From: DATLED01 sp035525495 | Lineage (GTDB): Bacteria > Actinomycetota > Acidimicrobiia > Acidimicrobiales > CADCTF01 | DNA length: 64,000 nt | Reading direction: 5' to 3' | Assembly: GCA_035525495.1 (NCBI GenBank) | Contig: DATLED010000022.1 | Location: forward strand, 44,620 to 108,619 | Shown: positions 50,769 to 59,499 of the stretch, piece after piece | Position numbering within the stretch: the stretch's first letter is position 1 | Layout of the letters: every line of letters starts with the position of its first letter | Notes under the pieces: model-generated | Database searches by the model: none | What the model saw: the letters and a program-made list of their open reading frames with translations, nothing else | What the model was told of the DNA's origin: nothing | Made by a program: the position numbers and the translations under genes

Positions 50769-52499
50769 TCAGGAGGCGACCCGGTGGAGCTCGGCGATGG
50801 TGGTCATCCCGGCTGCCGCCTTGAGGAGTCCGTCGCGGATCATCGTGAGCATGCCGTCCTTGACGGCGATGGCCTCGATCTCCGAGGGGGGCGCCCACTC
50901 GGTGATGGCGTCGGCGACCCGGTCGGTGACGGGCATGACCTCGTGCATGGCGAAGCGTCCGCCGTAGCCCGTGCCACCGCAGGCCTTGCACCCGACGGCC
51001 TGGAAGAAGCCGAGGTGGTCGGCGAGGTCGTCCTCCGGGTTCCACCCGAGGCGGGCGAGGACATCCTCCTTGTGCACCACCGGCGCCTTGCACTTGTCGC
51101 ACAGGCGGCGGGCGAGACGCTGGGCGAGGATGCATTGCAGCGCCGAGGTCACGAGGAACGGCTCGATGCCCATCTTCACGAGTCGAGCCGGCGTCGCCGC
51201 CGCCGAACGGGTGTGCAGTGAGGACAGGACGAGGTGGCCCGTCAGAGCCGCGTCGATGGCGAGGCGGGCCGTGTCCTGGTCGCGGACCTCGCCCACCAAC
51301 AGGATGTCCGGGTCGGCCCGGAGCAGCGAACGCAGCGCCGACGCGAACGTGACGCCGGCCTTGGGCTCGACCTGCACCTGCTTGATCCCGTCGAGCTCGT
51401 ATTCGACCGGGTCCTCGACGGTGATGATGTTGCGGTCGGCCCCATTGACCTCGCGCAGCGTCGCGTAGAGCGTCGTCGACTTGCCCGAGCCGGTCGGTCC
51501 GGTGACGAGGATGGCGCCGCTCGACTGCGAGTAGCACTTCCGGTACCGCTCGAGCGCATCCGGGCGGAAGTCGAGCTTGTTGATGTCGATGACGGTGCCG
51601 CTCTTGTCGAGCAGCCGCAGCACCACGGCCTCGCCGTTCGTCGTCGGGAAGCTCACCGCCCGCAGGTCGACCCGCCTCCCGTTGACCACGACGCCGGCGC
51701 GCCCGTCCTGGGGCGCTCGCCGATCGGCGATGTCCATCTCGCAGAGGATCTTGACGCGGCTCACGACCCGGCTCTGCAGCGGACGGGGGACAGCCATGAG
51801 GTCGCGCAGCACGCCGTCGATGCGGAACCGGATCCGGAGCTCGCCGCGGGTCGGCTCGATGTGGAGGTCGGACGCGCCGTCGTGCACGGCGCGAGCGATG
51901 ATCTCGTTCACGAACCGGACCACCGGAGCTTCGTCGGCTTCGGCGACGGACGCGACGGCCGGCTGGCCAGACCTCGATGCGGCCAGATCCGAATCCGCTT
52001 TGGCCTCCCGGGTGGCGTCGTTCAGCGCCTCCTCGGCCTCGGACCCCTTGCGGAACAAGCGGTCGATGAGCTTGTCGACGTGGGCGCCCACGGCCATCAC
52101 CGGGACGATGTCGCAGCCGACGAGCGTCCGGATGTCGTCGAGCGCGAAGACATCGGTCGGGTTGGCCATGGCGACGATGAGGGCGCCCCGCTCCCACGCG
52201 ATGCCGACGGCCCGCAGGCGCCGTGCGAACTGCTCCTTGATGGCCCGGCCGGCGTCGTCTTCGGGCAGCTGGTCCTCGAGGTCCACGAACCGGATGCCGA
52301 ACTGCTCGGCCAGCACCCGCACCAGCTGGGACTCCGAGACGGCGCCCTGATTCAGCAGGATGTCGCCGATCCGGCCGCCGGCCGCCTGCTGCTCCCGAAG
52401 TGCCTCCTCGATGACCTCGATACTCACGAACCCGTGGCGGACGAGGACCTCGCCGATGGGCGTGCGCGTGCGGGTCGGACGGGTCGGCTCGTTCACCAT
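50769..52499 (-). CDS. PilB/GspE-like assembly ATPase with MshEN domain
   Basis: 576 residues from ATG 52499. The N-terminus carries two 24-residue MshEN motifs (14-37 and 43-66) separated by 5 residues, the layout known to bind cyclic di-GMP. Then come the N2 domain, Walker A GPTGSGKST (about 340), the Asp box, Walker B ILLVGEVRD and the four-Cys zinc site (CDKC, CKAC). It would power extension of a type IV pilus or a type II secretion machine. No pilin, PilC, PilM or prepilin peptidase gene lies in the window, so it is an orphan here. Confidence 0.9.
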   Translation of the reverse strand: MVNEPTRPTRTRTPIGEVLVRHGFVSIEVIEEALREQQAAGGRIGDILLNQGAVSESQLVRVLAEQFGIRFVDLEDQLPEDDAGRAIKEQFARRLRAVGIAWERGALIVAMANPTDVFALDDIRTLVGCDIVPVMAVGAHVDKLIDRLFRKGSEAEEALNDATREAKADSDLAASRSGQPAVASVAEADEAPVVRFVNEIIARAVHDGASDLHIEPTRGELRIRFRIDGVLRDLMAVPRPLQSRVVSRVKILCEMDIADRRAPQDGRAGVVVNGRRVDLRAVSFPTTNGEAVVLRLLDKSGTVIDINKLDFRPDALERYRKCYSQSSGAILVTGPTGSGKSTTLYATLREVNGADRNIITVEDPVEYELDGIKQVQVEPKAGVTFASALRSLLRADPDILLVGEVRDQDTARLAIDAALTGHLVLSSLHTRSAAATPARLVKMGIEPFLVTSALQCILAQRLARRLCDKCKAPVVHKEDVLARLGWNPEDDLADHLGFFQAVGCKACGGTGYGGRFAMHEVMPVTDRVADAITEWAPPSEIEAIAVKDGMLTMIRDGLLKAAAGMTTIAELHRVAS

Positions 52500-52528
52500 C
52501 TGTCCATCGACCGGCGCACGGGTGCTCC

Positions 52529-53458
52529 TTAGGAAACCTCGGTCAGGAACGCCGCCAGGATCCCGGCGAGTTCGATGGGCTTGTCCCCCTGAACGCTGTG
52601 TCCCGCACCGGCGACGTGCTCGACGCGGGCCGCAGGCAGCCGGCGCCGCAGCTCGGCCTCCGCCTCGTCGGTGACGACCGATCCTTCGGCCATCCCCCGC
52701 ACGAGCAGCGTCGGCACACCGAGCCCGCCGATCGTGTCCCACATCGTCGACATCCGCTCGGCCGGATCCTCGGGCGCGGTCACCCTGGCCTGGCCGCGGT
52801 GGCGCTGGTGCCGCCACTGCCAGCTGCCGTCGTCGAGCTGGGTGGCGTTGTGGAGGATGCCCCGCCGGAGCGACGACTCCGAACGCGTCGGGTTGAACTG
52901 CATCGTGCGGGCCAGGAGGTCATCGAAGGACTCGAACGTCGCCGGGCCGTCGATGAAGTCGCCGATCTTTCGCGCCGCTGCAGGGTCGGGGTTCGGGAGG
53001 ATGTCGACGAGCACCAGGGATCGCACCAGCTCGGGTCGGCGGGCTGCGATCCCGAGCGACGCCAAGCCGCCCGCGGACATGCCGACGACGGCGCGGGCGT
53101 CGGGTGCGATCGCCTCGATCACCGTCGCCAGGTCGTCGGCGTTGGTCGCCGAGTTCCCGCCGGGGCGGGGCCCATCCGAATGGCCGTGTCCCGGCAGGTC
53201 GATGGCGACGAGAGGCCGTTCGAGGGCCATGGCCACCGTGTCCCACGTGTGCGCGTTCTGCCCGCCCCCGTGGAGCAGCACCAGCTCGGGTGTGGCGTCG
53301 CCCCACACGAGGCTGCTGAGCGACCGACCGTCGCCGAGGTTCACGGCGCGCCGCCGCACCACGGGCGGCCCGTCGTAGCGGAGCCCGAACTCCGCGGCGT
53401 TCTCGTGGAACAGCCCGAACTCGTCGTAAGGCACCCGTTGCACCGGCATGGCGGTCAT
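52529..53458 (-). CDS. alpha/beta hydrolase
   Basis: 309 residues from ATG 53458 (ATG 53449 possible). The fold is clear: oxyanion HGGG, nucleophile elbow GMSAGG and the catalytic His in GAGHSVQG; the acid is probably Asp in the VTDEAE region. No lid domain of known specificity is seen. It is tightly preceded by the MMPL transporter gene (28-bp gap) and followed after 29 bp by the PilB-like gene, so the three may share transcription. Confidence 0.87.
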   Translation of the reverse strand: MTAMPVQRVPYDEFGLFHENAAEFGLRYDGPPVVRRRAVNLGDGRSLSSLVWGDATPELVLLHGGGQNAHTWDTVAMALERPLVAIDLPGHGHSDGPRPGGNSATNADDLATVIEAIAPDARAVVGMSAGGLASLGIAARRPELVRSLVLVDILPNPDPAAARKIGDFIDGPATFESFDDLLARTMQFNPTRSESSLRRGILHNATQLDDGSWQWRHQRHRGQARVTAPEDPAERMSTMWDTIGGLGVPTLLVRGMAEGSVVTDEAEAELRRRLPAARVEHVAGAGHSVQGDKPIELAGILAAFLTEVS

Positions 53459-53486
53459 TATCGTCCGCTCCGCGTGCCCCGGCCTT

Positions 53487-55802
53487 TCAGACGGGTTCGG
53501 GGACGAGCTCCTCGGTGATCGGGTCGACGTGACCCTCGACGTCGATCTTCGGCAGCACGCGGTCGAGCCAGTTCGGGATCCACCAGTTGCGCTCGCCGAG
53601 GAGCTCCATCGTCGCCGGGACGAGCAACATGCGGACGATGGTGGCGTCGAGGAGAACGGCGCTCGCCAGGCCGAGCCCGAAGAGCTTGATGACCCGGTCG
53701 GCCTCGAGCAGGAAGCTCCCGAAGACGAACACCATGATGGCGGCTGCGGCCGTGATGACCCGAGCGGTGGCGGTGAGGCCGTTGGCGACGGCGTGGAAGT
53801 TGCCGACGCCATGGTCGTACTCCTCCTTGACGCGCGACAGCAGGAAGACCTCGTAGTCCATCGAAAGCCCGAAGACGATGGCGAACATCATCATCGGCAC
53901 GAACGGCTCGATCGGTCCGCCCTTGCCGAGGCCGATCAGTTGGCGCCCCCAGCCCCATTGGAAGACGGCGACGACCAGCCCGTAGGCCGCCCCGATCGAC
54001 AGCAGGTTCATCACCACCGCCTTGAGGGGCACGAGCAGCGAGCGGAAGACCACCATCAGGAGGAGGAAGGAGAGGACGAGCACGACTCCGATGAACACCG
54101 GGAGTCGGTGGCCGAGGTAGCGGGAGAAGTCCACGCCGACCGCTTGGAAGCCGGTGACGGCGACGTCGAGGTCGGACCCGGCGGACGCCTTCGGGATGAC
54201 CTCGTGGCGAAGCCGGTCGACGAGCTGCGTCGTCGCCACGTCCTGGGGAGCGGAGGTCGGAATGATGCGCCAGAGCACGGCCTCGGGCTTCGCCGGGTCG
54301 TTCGGGAACCCGGGAGTGGCGAACGCGACGCCCCGCGCGCTTCGCAGCGCCTCGCTCACCTTGGCGACGGCCGGAAGGTCGGCGAGGCCGTTCGGGAGCT
54401 CGGTGGCGAGGATCAGCGGACCGTTGAAGCCCGGTCCGAAGCCGGAGGCGAGGAGGTCGTAGGCCTTCCGGGTCGTCGTGTCCTCGGGGCTGTTGCCCTC
54501 GTCGGAGAACCCGAGCCGGAGCGAGAGCAGCGGGATCGCCAGCAGGAGGAGGGCAACGGTCCCGACGCCGACCGCGGGCCACGGGTTGCGCTGGATGAAG
54601 TGGCTCCAGCGATAGGGGAGCGTCTGCTCGACCGGCTTGGGCGCCGGCCTCGGGACCTCACGCTTGAGCGGCGCCACGAACAGTCCGGCCACGAGCACGA
54701 CCACGGCGACTGGCACGGCGACGAGGGCGGCGTTGAGGTGCAGTCCGACGCCGAGGAGGGCGAGGGCGACGAGGCCGGTGGCGATGATGCCGCGCCAACG
54801 GCTGACCTCGACGCGATGGCCGACGAAGCCGAGGAGCGCCGGCAGCAGCGTCACCGAGGCCAGCATCGTCGTGAGGACGGTCGTGGCGGCGCCGACCGAC
54901 AGTCCGTTCACGAACTGCAATCGCATGAGGAGCATGCCGAGCAGAGAGATCACGACGGTCGTGCCGGCGAAGAGGACGGCCCGTCCCGCAGTGTCGACGG
55001 CGACGGTCACGGCGTGCTCGGTCGTCATGCCGAGGCGGAGACCTTCGCGGTAGCGGGTGACGATGAAGAGGGCGTAGTCGATGCCGACACCGAGGCCGAT
55101 CATCACGGCGAGGGTCGTCGTGAAGTTCGGCATCGTCAACACGTTCGAGAGGATCGTGACGACGGTCACCCCGAGGCCGATGCCGAAGAAGGCGGTGCCG
55201 ATCGGGAGTCCCATCGCCAACACCGAGCCGAACGCGAGGACGAGGATGATGACGGCGAACGCGAGCCCGAGCACCTCCGACGACGGCGCCTGGAAGGCGG
55301 CGAAGAGCTGGCCGCCGTACTCGATCTGCAGCCCCCGGAGCCCGGGCTCCATGTCCTTGACCTTGCTCGCGATCTCGGCGGAGTCCTCGATGGTGAAGTC
55401 GTCCGGGACCTCGACGGTGGCGAAGGCGATCTTGTTCGCCTGCGCGCCCTGGCGCGCGATCTGCGGTGCGCCCTGCGGGTCGTAGGGACTCGTGACCTGG
55501 AGCGGCTCGATCTTCCCGACCTCGGCCAGGAAGCTGGTCATCGCCGCCTTGACGGCGGGATCCTCGACGCCGGCGTCGGTGCGGAAGACGATCGTCCCGC
55601 CGGTGCCGCCGCCTCGTCCGCCGAAGTGCTCCTTGATGATGTCGAAGCCTCGGGAGCTCTCGACGTTCGGCAGGGAGAAGGCGGTGCTGAAACCGCTCCC
55701 CGTCGCACCGGAGATCCCGCCGATGACGAACAGCGCGACGAGCCACGCGGCGACGACGATTCCCCTGCGGTTGTGACTCCACCGACCGAGACGAGCGAGC
55801 AC
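53487..55802 (-). CDS. MMPL-family (RND) transporter
   Basis: 771 residues, GTG start. Twelve membrane helices in two halves, each half with a large extracytoplasmic loop (about 35-190 and 420-560). The motifs GLGVGIDYALFIVTRYREGL and FGLSMDYEVFLLSRVKEEY in helices 4 and 10 are the family's proton-relay signature. MMPL proteins move lipids, siderophores or other hydrophobic substrates across the membrane. No lipid-biosynthesis cluster is adjacent, and the substrate is open. Confidence 0.92.
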   Translation of the reverse strand: MLARLGRWSHNRRGIVVAAWLVALFVIGGISGATGSGFSTAFSLPNVESSRGFDIIKEHFGGRGGGTGGTIVFRTDAGVEDPAVKAAMTSFLAEVGKIEPLQVTSPYDPQGAPQIARQGAQANKIAFATVEVPDDFTIEDSAEIASKVKDMEPGLRGLQIEYGGQLFAAFQAPSSEVLGLAFAVIILVLAFGSVLAMGLPIGTAFFGIGLGVTVVTILSNVLTMPNFTTTLAVMIGLGVGIDYALFIVTRYREGLRLGMTTEHAVTVAVDTAGRAVLFAGTTVVISLLGMLLMRLQFVNGLSVGAATTVLTTMLASVTLLPALLGFVGHRVEVSRWRGIIATGLVALALLGVGLHLNAALVAVPVAVVVLVAGLFVAPLKREVPRPAPKPVEQTLPYRWSHFIQRNPWPAVGVGTVALLLLAIPLLSLRLGFSDEGNSPEDTTTRKAYDLLASGFGPGFNGPLILATELPNGLADLPAVAKVSEALRSARGVAFATPGFPNDPAKPEAVLWRIIPTSAPQDVATTQLVDRLRHEVIPKASAGSDLDVAVTGFQAVGVDFSRYLGHRLPVFIGVVLVLSFLLLMVVFRSLLVPLKAVVMNLLSIGAAYGLVVAVFQWGWGRQLIGLGKGGPIEPFVPMMMFAIVFGLSMDYEVFLLSRVKEEYDHGVGNFHAVANGLTATARVITAAAAIMVFVFGSFLLEADRVIKLFGLGLASAVLLDATIVRMLLVPATMELLGERNWWIPNWLDRVLPKIDVEGHVDPITEELVPEPV

Positions 55803-55877
55803 GTGGTGGAGGATACGGACGCCCCGCCCCGAGCGGTAGTGAAATCGTTCACATTGCGCCCATGCACGGTCGCCGCG

Positions 55878-55926
55878 CTTCTGGGCGGGTTGAACGACCG
55901 GTGAGGTGGTTGAGCCCGCCCAGAAC
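55878..55926. repeat. 49-bp palindromic repeat, copy D
   Basis: Perfect 11-bp outer arms TTCTGGGCGGG and CCCGCCCAGAA and a nearly continuous 21-bp stem (18 pairs plus one wobble) around a short loop. It lies in the 150-bp gap between the stop of the hydrolase gene and the start of the MMPL gene, both on the minus strand. Confidence 0.8.
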
Positions 55927-55952
55927 GACGGGGCGCGCGGCGTCGGCGGCGG

Positions 55953-56840
55953 CTACAGGGCGGCTCGGCGGGTGTTGGCGGTGACGGCTTCGACGACCTG
56001 GGACCAGACGACGGGCGGGAGGTCGTGGCCCATGCCCTCGATGACGAGGAGCTCGGCGTTCGGGACGAGCTCGGCCGTGCGTTGACCGCCCGTCGGGGTG
56101 ACCAGCGTGTCGGCGTCGCCGTGGATGACGAGCGTCGGCACGGCGAGTGCGGCGAGGCCTTCGGCACGGCTGCCCGAGGACATGATGGCGATCAGCTGCC
56201 GGGCTGTCCCGGCAGGGTCGAAGGCGCGGTCGAAGGCCGCCGCCGAACGGGCGCGGATCCGGTCCTCGTCGAAGTGCTCGGGCCCACCGATGATGCGGGA
56301 CGACTCGACCGCCCGTTCGATGACGACATCGCGGTCATTCGTCGGCGGCTGCACGAGCCGAGCCATGGCCTCGGGGGTGGGCTGGCCGACCTCGGCCTCG
56401 CCCGTCGTCGACATGATCGACGTCAGCGTGAGGACGCGGTCGGGGTGCTCGATGGCGATCGTCTGGGCGATCATCCCCCCCATCGACGCGCCGACGACGT
56501 GAGCCTTCTGGAGGCCGAGGTGGTCGAGGAGGCCGATGGCGTCGGCCGCCATGTCGGAGAGCTTGTACGGCGATTCGATCGCCTGGCCCTGCTGCGCGGC
56601 GGCGAACGACTCGAGGAAGTTCCCGCCGGAGCTCTCGATGCGTGACGACAGGCCGACATCGCGGTTGTCGTAGCGGATGACGAAGAAGCCGCGGTCGACG
56701 AACGCCGCGCACAGCTCGTCGTCCCAGGCGATCATCTGGGCGCCGAGGCCCATCACCAGGAGGAGCGGCGGATCGGCGGGATCGCCGAAGGTCTCGAAGC
56801 AGAGCTCGATCCCGTTGGCCTTGCACATGGAGGCGGGCAT
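55953..56840 (-). CDS. alpha/beta hydrolase, RdmC/methylesterase-like
   Basis: 295 residues from ATG 56840, which overlaps the previous TGA (ATGA). The core LLVMGLGAQMIAWDDELCAAF and RYDNRDVGLSSRI is typical of the aclacinomycin-methylesterase-like group. The nucleophile elbow is GASMGG, the acid is Asp in HGDADTLV and the His is in GMGHDLPP. As the last gene of a four-gene operon with a molybdenum hydroxylase subunit and a dienelactone hydrolase, it probably hydrolyses a product of that pathway. Confidence 0.88.
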   Translation of the reverse strand: MPASMCKANGIELCFETFGDPADPPLLLVMGLGAQMIAWDDELCAAFVDRGFFVIRYDNRDVGLSSRIESSGGNFLESFAAAQQGQAIESPYKLSDMAADAIGLLDHLGLQKAHVVGASMGGMIAQTIAIEHPDRVLTLTSIMSTTGEAEVGQPTPEAMARLVQPPTNDRDVVIERAVESSRIIGGPEHFDEDRIRARSAAAFDRAFDPAGTARQLIAIMSSGSRAEGLAALAVPTLVIHGDADTLVTPTGGQRTAELVPNAELLVIEGMGHDLPPVVWSQVVEAVTANTRRAAL

Positions 56841-59212
56841 CAGGCGATCCTTGTCGCTTCGGTGATGGCCTGCCAGATCCGCTCCGGCGTGACGGGCAGG
56901 TCGAGGTGGCGGACGCCGAGGTGGGAGAGCGCGTCGACGACCGCGTTCTGGAGCGCCGGCGGTCCGCCGATCGTGCCGGATTCGGCGATGCCCTTGAAGC
57001 CGAGCGGGTTGTTCGGCGACGGTGTCTCGGTCAGTGAGCACTCGAACGAGGGAAGGTCGGCGGCGGTCGGGATGCCGTAGTCGGCGAAGGTCGACGTGAG
57101 TGGGTTGCCGTCGTCGTCGTACACGAACTCCTCGAACATGCCCTGCGCGATCCCTTGTGCGAGCCCACCGTGCACCTGGCCGAGAGCGAGCATCGGGTTG
57201 AGGATCGTGCCGGCGTCGTCGACGGTGACGATGCGCTCCAGGGTCAGGAAGCCGGTCTCGGTGTCGACCTCGACGACGGCGACGTACGCGCCGAACGGGA
57301 ACGTCGGCCCGTCCCCCTCGAAATCCGCTTCGCAGCGCAGCATGGCCTCGCTCTGTGATATGGCCTCGCTCTGCGCCGGGAGGCCCTTCGGGCGAAGGGC
57401 TTGCCGCTCGGCGGCCGGCTGCTCGCTGGCGCTCCCGACGCCGGCGGCACGGGTCGCTCGGAGGTATGACGCGAGCTGCGTCCAGTTCACGGTTGTGGCC
57501 CCTGGCGCTCCTCGCACGTGGAAGACCCCTTCCTCGAGCACGATGTCGTCGACGGACGCCTCGAGGAGGTCGGCGGCGCGCCGCCGCGCCTCGGCGACGA
57601 GCGCGTCGGTCGCCTGCGCGACCGCCGATCCGGCCTTCTGCGCGGAGCGCGACCCGCCGGTGACGCCGCCGCGCGGGACGACGTCGGTGTCGCCGTGGAC
57701 GACCGTGATCCGATCCATCGGTAGTCCCGTCCGATCGGCGACGAGCATCGCCCACGCCGTGTGGTGACCCTGCCCGTACGGGGATGACCCCGTCTTCACG
57801 AGCACGTCGCCGCTGGCGAGCAGCTCGATCGATCCGTACTCACTGCCCGGGACGCCGGCCGTCCGGTCGATGAAGACGGATACCCCGATGCCGAGGAGCA
57901 TCGCGTCACCGTCCTCCCGGCGTCGCCTCTGCTCGACCCGCAGGCCGTCGTAGTCGACGTTCTCCAAGGCGAGGTCGAGGGCTCGCTCGTAGGCGCCACT
58001 GTCGTAGGTCAAGCCGGTCGGCGACCTCCACGGGAACTCGTCCGGTCGCAACAGGTTCTTGCGCCGGACGACGACCGGGTCGAGCCCGACCTCGGCGGCG
58101 AAGCGGTCGACGGCGCGGTCCATGATCGCCGCCGCCTCCGGTCGCCCTGCGCCCCGGTACGCCGTGATCGGGGTCGTGTTCGTGAGGACGCACTCGTTGG
58201 TCCACCGGACGTGCTCGATCCGGTACGGGCCGGGCAGCAGGTTGCCGGTGTTGTTGGCGAGGTTGGGCGCGATCCCGGGATACGCGCCGGCGTCGGCGAG
58301 GACGTGGACCTCGAGGCAGCGGATCGTCCCATCGCGCATCCCGCCGATGCGGACCTGCTGGTGCTGCGCGCGGGAGTGCCCGAGGCCGACCATGTCGTCT
58401 GACCGCGACGGCATCCAACGCACCGGCCGGCCCGTGCGCTTGGCGATCACCGGCAGCAACAGCTCCTCGGGATAGGCGCGCCCCTTGGCGCCGAAGCTGC
58501 CGCCGACGTCGGCGGTGACGACGCGGATCTGGTCGGGGGGGATGCCGTGCACCGTCGAGAGCTGCGTCCGGATCGGGTGCGCGCCCTGGCACGACGCGTA
58601 GTGCGTCAGGCGACCATCGTCCCCCCAGACCGAGGCGGCGACGCGCGTCTCGATCGGGCACGGTGCCACCCGCTGGTTCACGAAGTCGGCTTCGACGACG
58701 ACCTCGCATTCATCGAAGGGCAGCGCCCCCACGGCGCCGCCGCGGTTGGACGCCACGACATTGGTGCCTGCGCCCGGGAACAGCAGCACGCCGTCTCGCC
58801 GCGACTCCTCCACGCGGACGACCGCAGGCAACGGCTCGTACTCGACCTCCACGGCGGCGACGCCGTCGGCCGCCGCGTGCTCGGTCTCGGCGACGACAGC
58901 GACGATCGGCTCGCCGACGAACCGCACGACGCCCTCGGCCAGCAAGGGCCGGACCATCTCCACCGGCGCCGCCTGGACCATCGGCGCGAGCGGGTCGACG
59001 CCGACGTCGGAGGCGACGAGGACGTCGACCACACCGGAAACCGCCCTTGCGGCAGCAACGTCCACGGACACGAGCTGCGCGTGGGCCATCGTGCTCGTGA
59101 CGTAGCGGACGTGGAGCGCGCCCGGCAGGTCGACGTCGGCGACGAAGCAGGTGTCCCCGATGAGGAGGTGGTGGTCCTCGACTCGGAGGACCGTCGTACC
59201 GACGAGCGTCAC
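56840..59212 (-). CDS. molybdopterin-binding large subunit of xanthine-dehydrogenase family
   Basis: 790 residues from GTG 59212. Molybdenum-hydroxylase catalytic subunit: CQGAHPIRTQL, GGSFGAKG and AYRGAGRPEA (the form II rather than the AYRCSFR of true CO dehydrogenase) bind the cofactor, and the catalytic Glu lies in IAESGT near residue 743. FAD and iron-sulfur subunits normally accompany it but are not in the window. The ATG at 59243 (MSTAVRDDALL) stops after 11 codons, one base away from joining this frame, so the true N-terminus may be frameshifted. Confidence 0.88.
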   Translation of the reverse strand: MTLVGTTVLRVEDHHLLIGDTCFVADVDLPGALHVRYVTSTMAHAQLVSVDVAAARAVSGVVDVLVASDVGVDPLAPMVQAAPVEMVRPLLAEGVVRFVGEPIVAVVAETEHAAADGVAAVEVEYEPLPAVVRVEESRRDGVLLFPGAGTNVVASNRGGAVGALPFDECEVVVEADFVNQRVAPCPIETRVAASVWGDDGRLTHYASCQGAHPIRTQLSTVHGIPPDQIRVVTADVGGSFGAKGRAYPEELLLPVIAKRTGRPVRWMPSRSDDMVGLGHSRAQHQQVRIGGMRDGTIRCLEVHVLADAGAYPGIAPNLANNTGNLLPGPYRIEHVRWTNECVLTNTTPITAYRGAGRPEAAAIMDRAVDRFAAEVGLDPVVVRRKNLLRPDEFPWRSPTGLTYDSGAYERALDLALENVDYDGLRVEQRRRREDGDAMLLGIGVSVFIDRTAGVPGSEYGSIELLASGDVLVKTGSSPYGQGHHTAWAMLVADRTGLPMDRITVVHGDTDVVPRGGVTGGSRSAQKAGSAVAQATDALVAEARRRAADLLEASVDDIVLEEGVFHVRGAPGATTVNWTQLASYLRATRAAGVGSASEQPAAERQALRPKGLPAQSEAISQSEAMLRCEADFEGDGPTFPFGAYVAVVEVDTETGFLTLERIVTVDDAGTILNPMLALGQVHGGLAQGIAQGMFEEFVYDDDGNPLTSTFADYGIPTAADLPSFECSLTETPSPNNPLGFKGIAESGTIGGPPALQNAVVDALSHLGVRHLDLPVTPERIWQAITEATRIA

Positions 59213-59240
59213 AACAGCGCGTCGTCGCGGACGGCGGTGC

Positions 59241-59498
59241 TCATTGGAGGACCTTGGCCCCGTCGGCGTCGAGCACGGCGAGGATGGTCTCGGCGAGACG
59301 GCGAGCCGACGCGGCGTCGAGCTCGACCGCGAGCCGATCGCCTTCGCCACCGCGCACGTCGAGGCACAGCGCATGCTCGGCGAGCGCGTCCTGGGGGTGG
59401 TCGAACGAGACGACGGCGCGTTGGATGGAGAACCAGTCCTCACCACCCCGCGAGCCGCTGCCGACCACGTCGGCGGTCATCGTCAGATACGTGCACAT
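59241..59498 (-). CDS. DUF6295-like small protein
   Basis: 85 residues from ATG 59498, which follows the previous TGA by 1 nt. The MCTYLT start, the central FDHPQDALAEHALCLDV and the C-terminal helix match a small actinobacterial family known to me as DUF6295, of unknown function (name recalled, not searched). It lies within the molybdenum-hydroxylase operon, so it may help that enzyme or its pathway. The longer frame to 59579 overlaps the neighbour and is not favoured. Confidence 0.75.
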   Translation of the reverse strand: MCTYLTMTADVVGSGSRGGEDWFSIQRAVVSFDHPQDALAEHALCLDVRGGEGDRLAVELDAASARRLAETILAVLDADGAKVLQ

Positions 59499-59499
59499 C

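Noticed and set aside
48738..51221. 827-codon open frame antisense to the monooxygenase and PilB-like genes
   Set aside because: Both opposite-strand genes carry intact catalytic motifs; this frame has none.
53448..55904. 818-codon open frame antisense to the MMPL gene
   Set aside because: Asp/Arg/Glu-rich low-complexity translation opposite a clear twelve-helix transporter.
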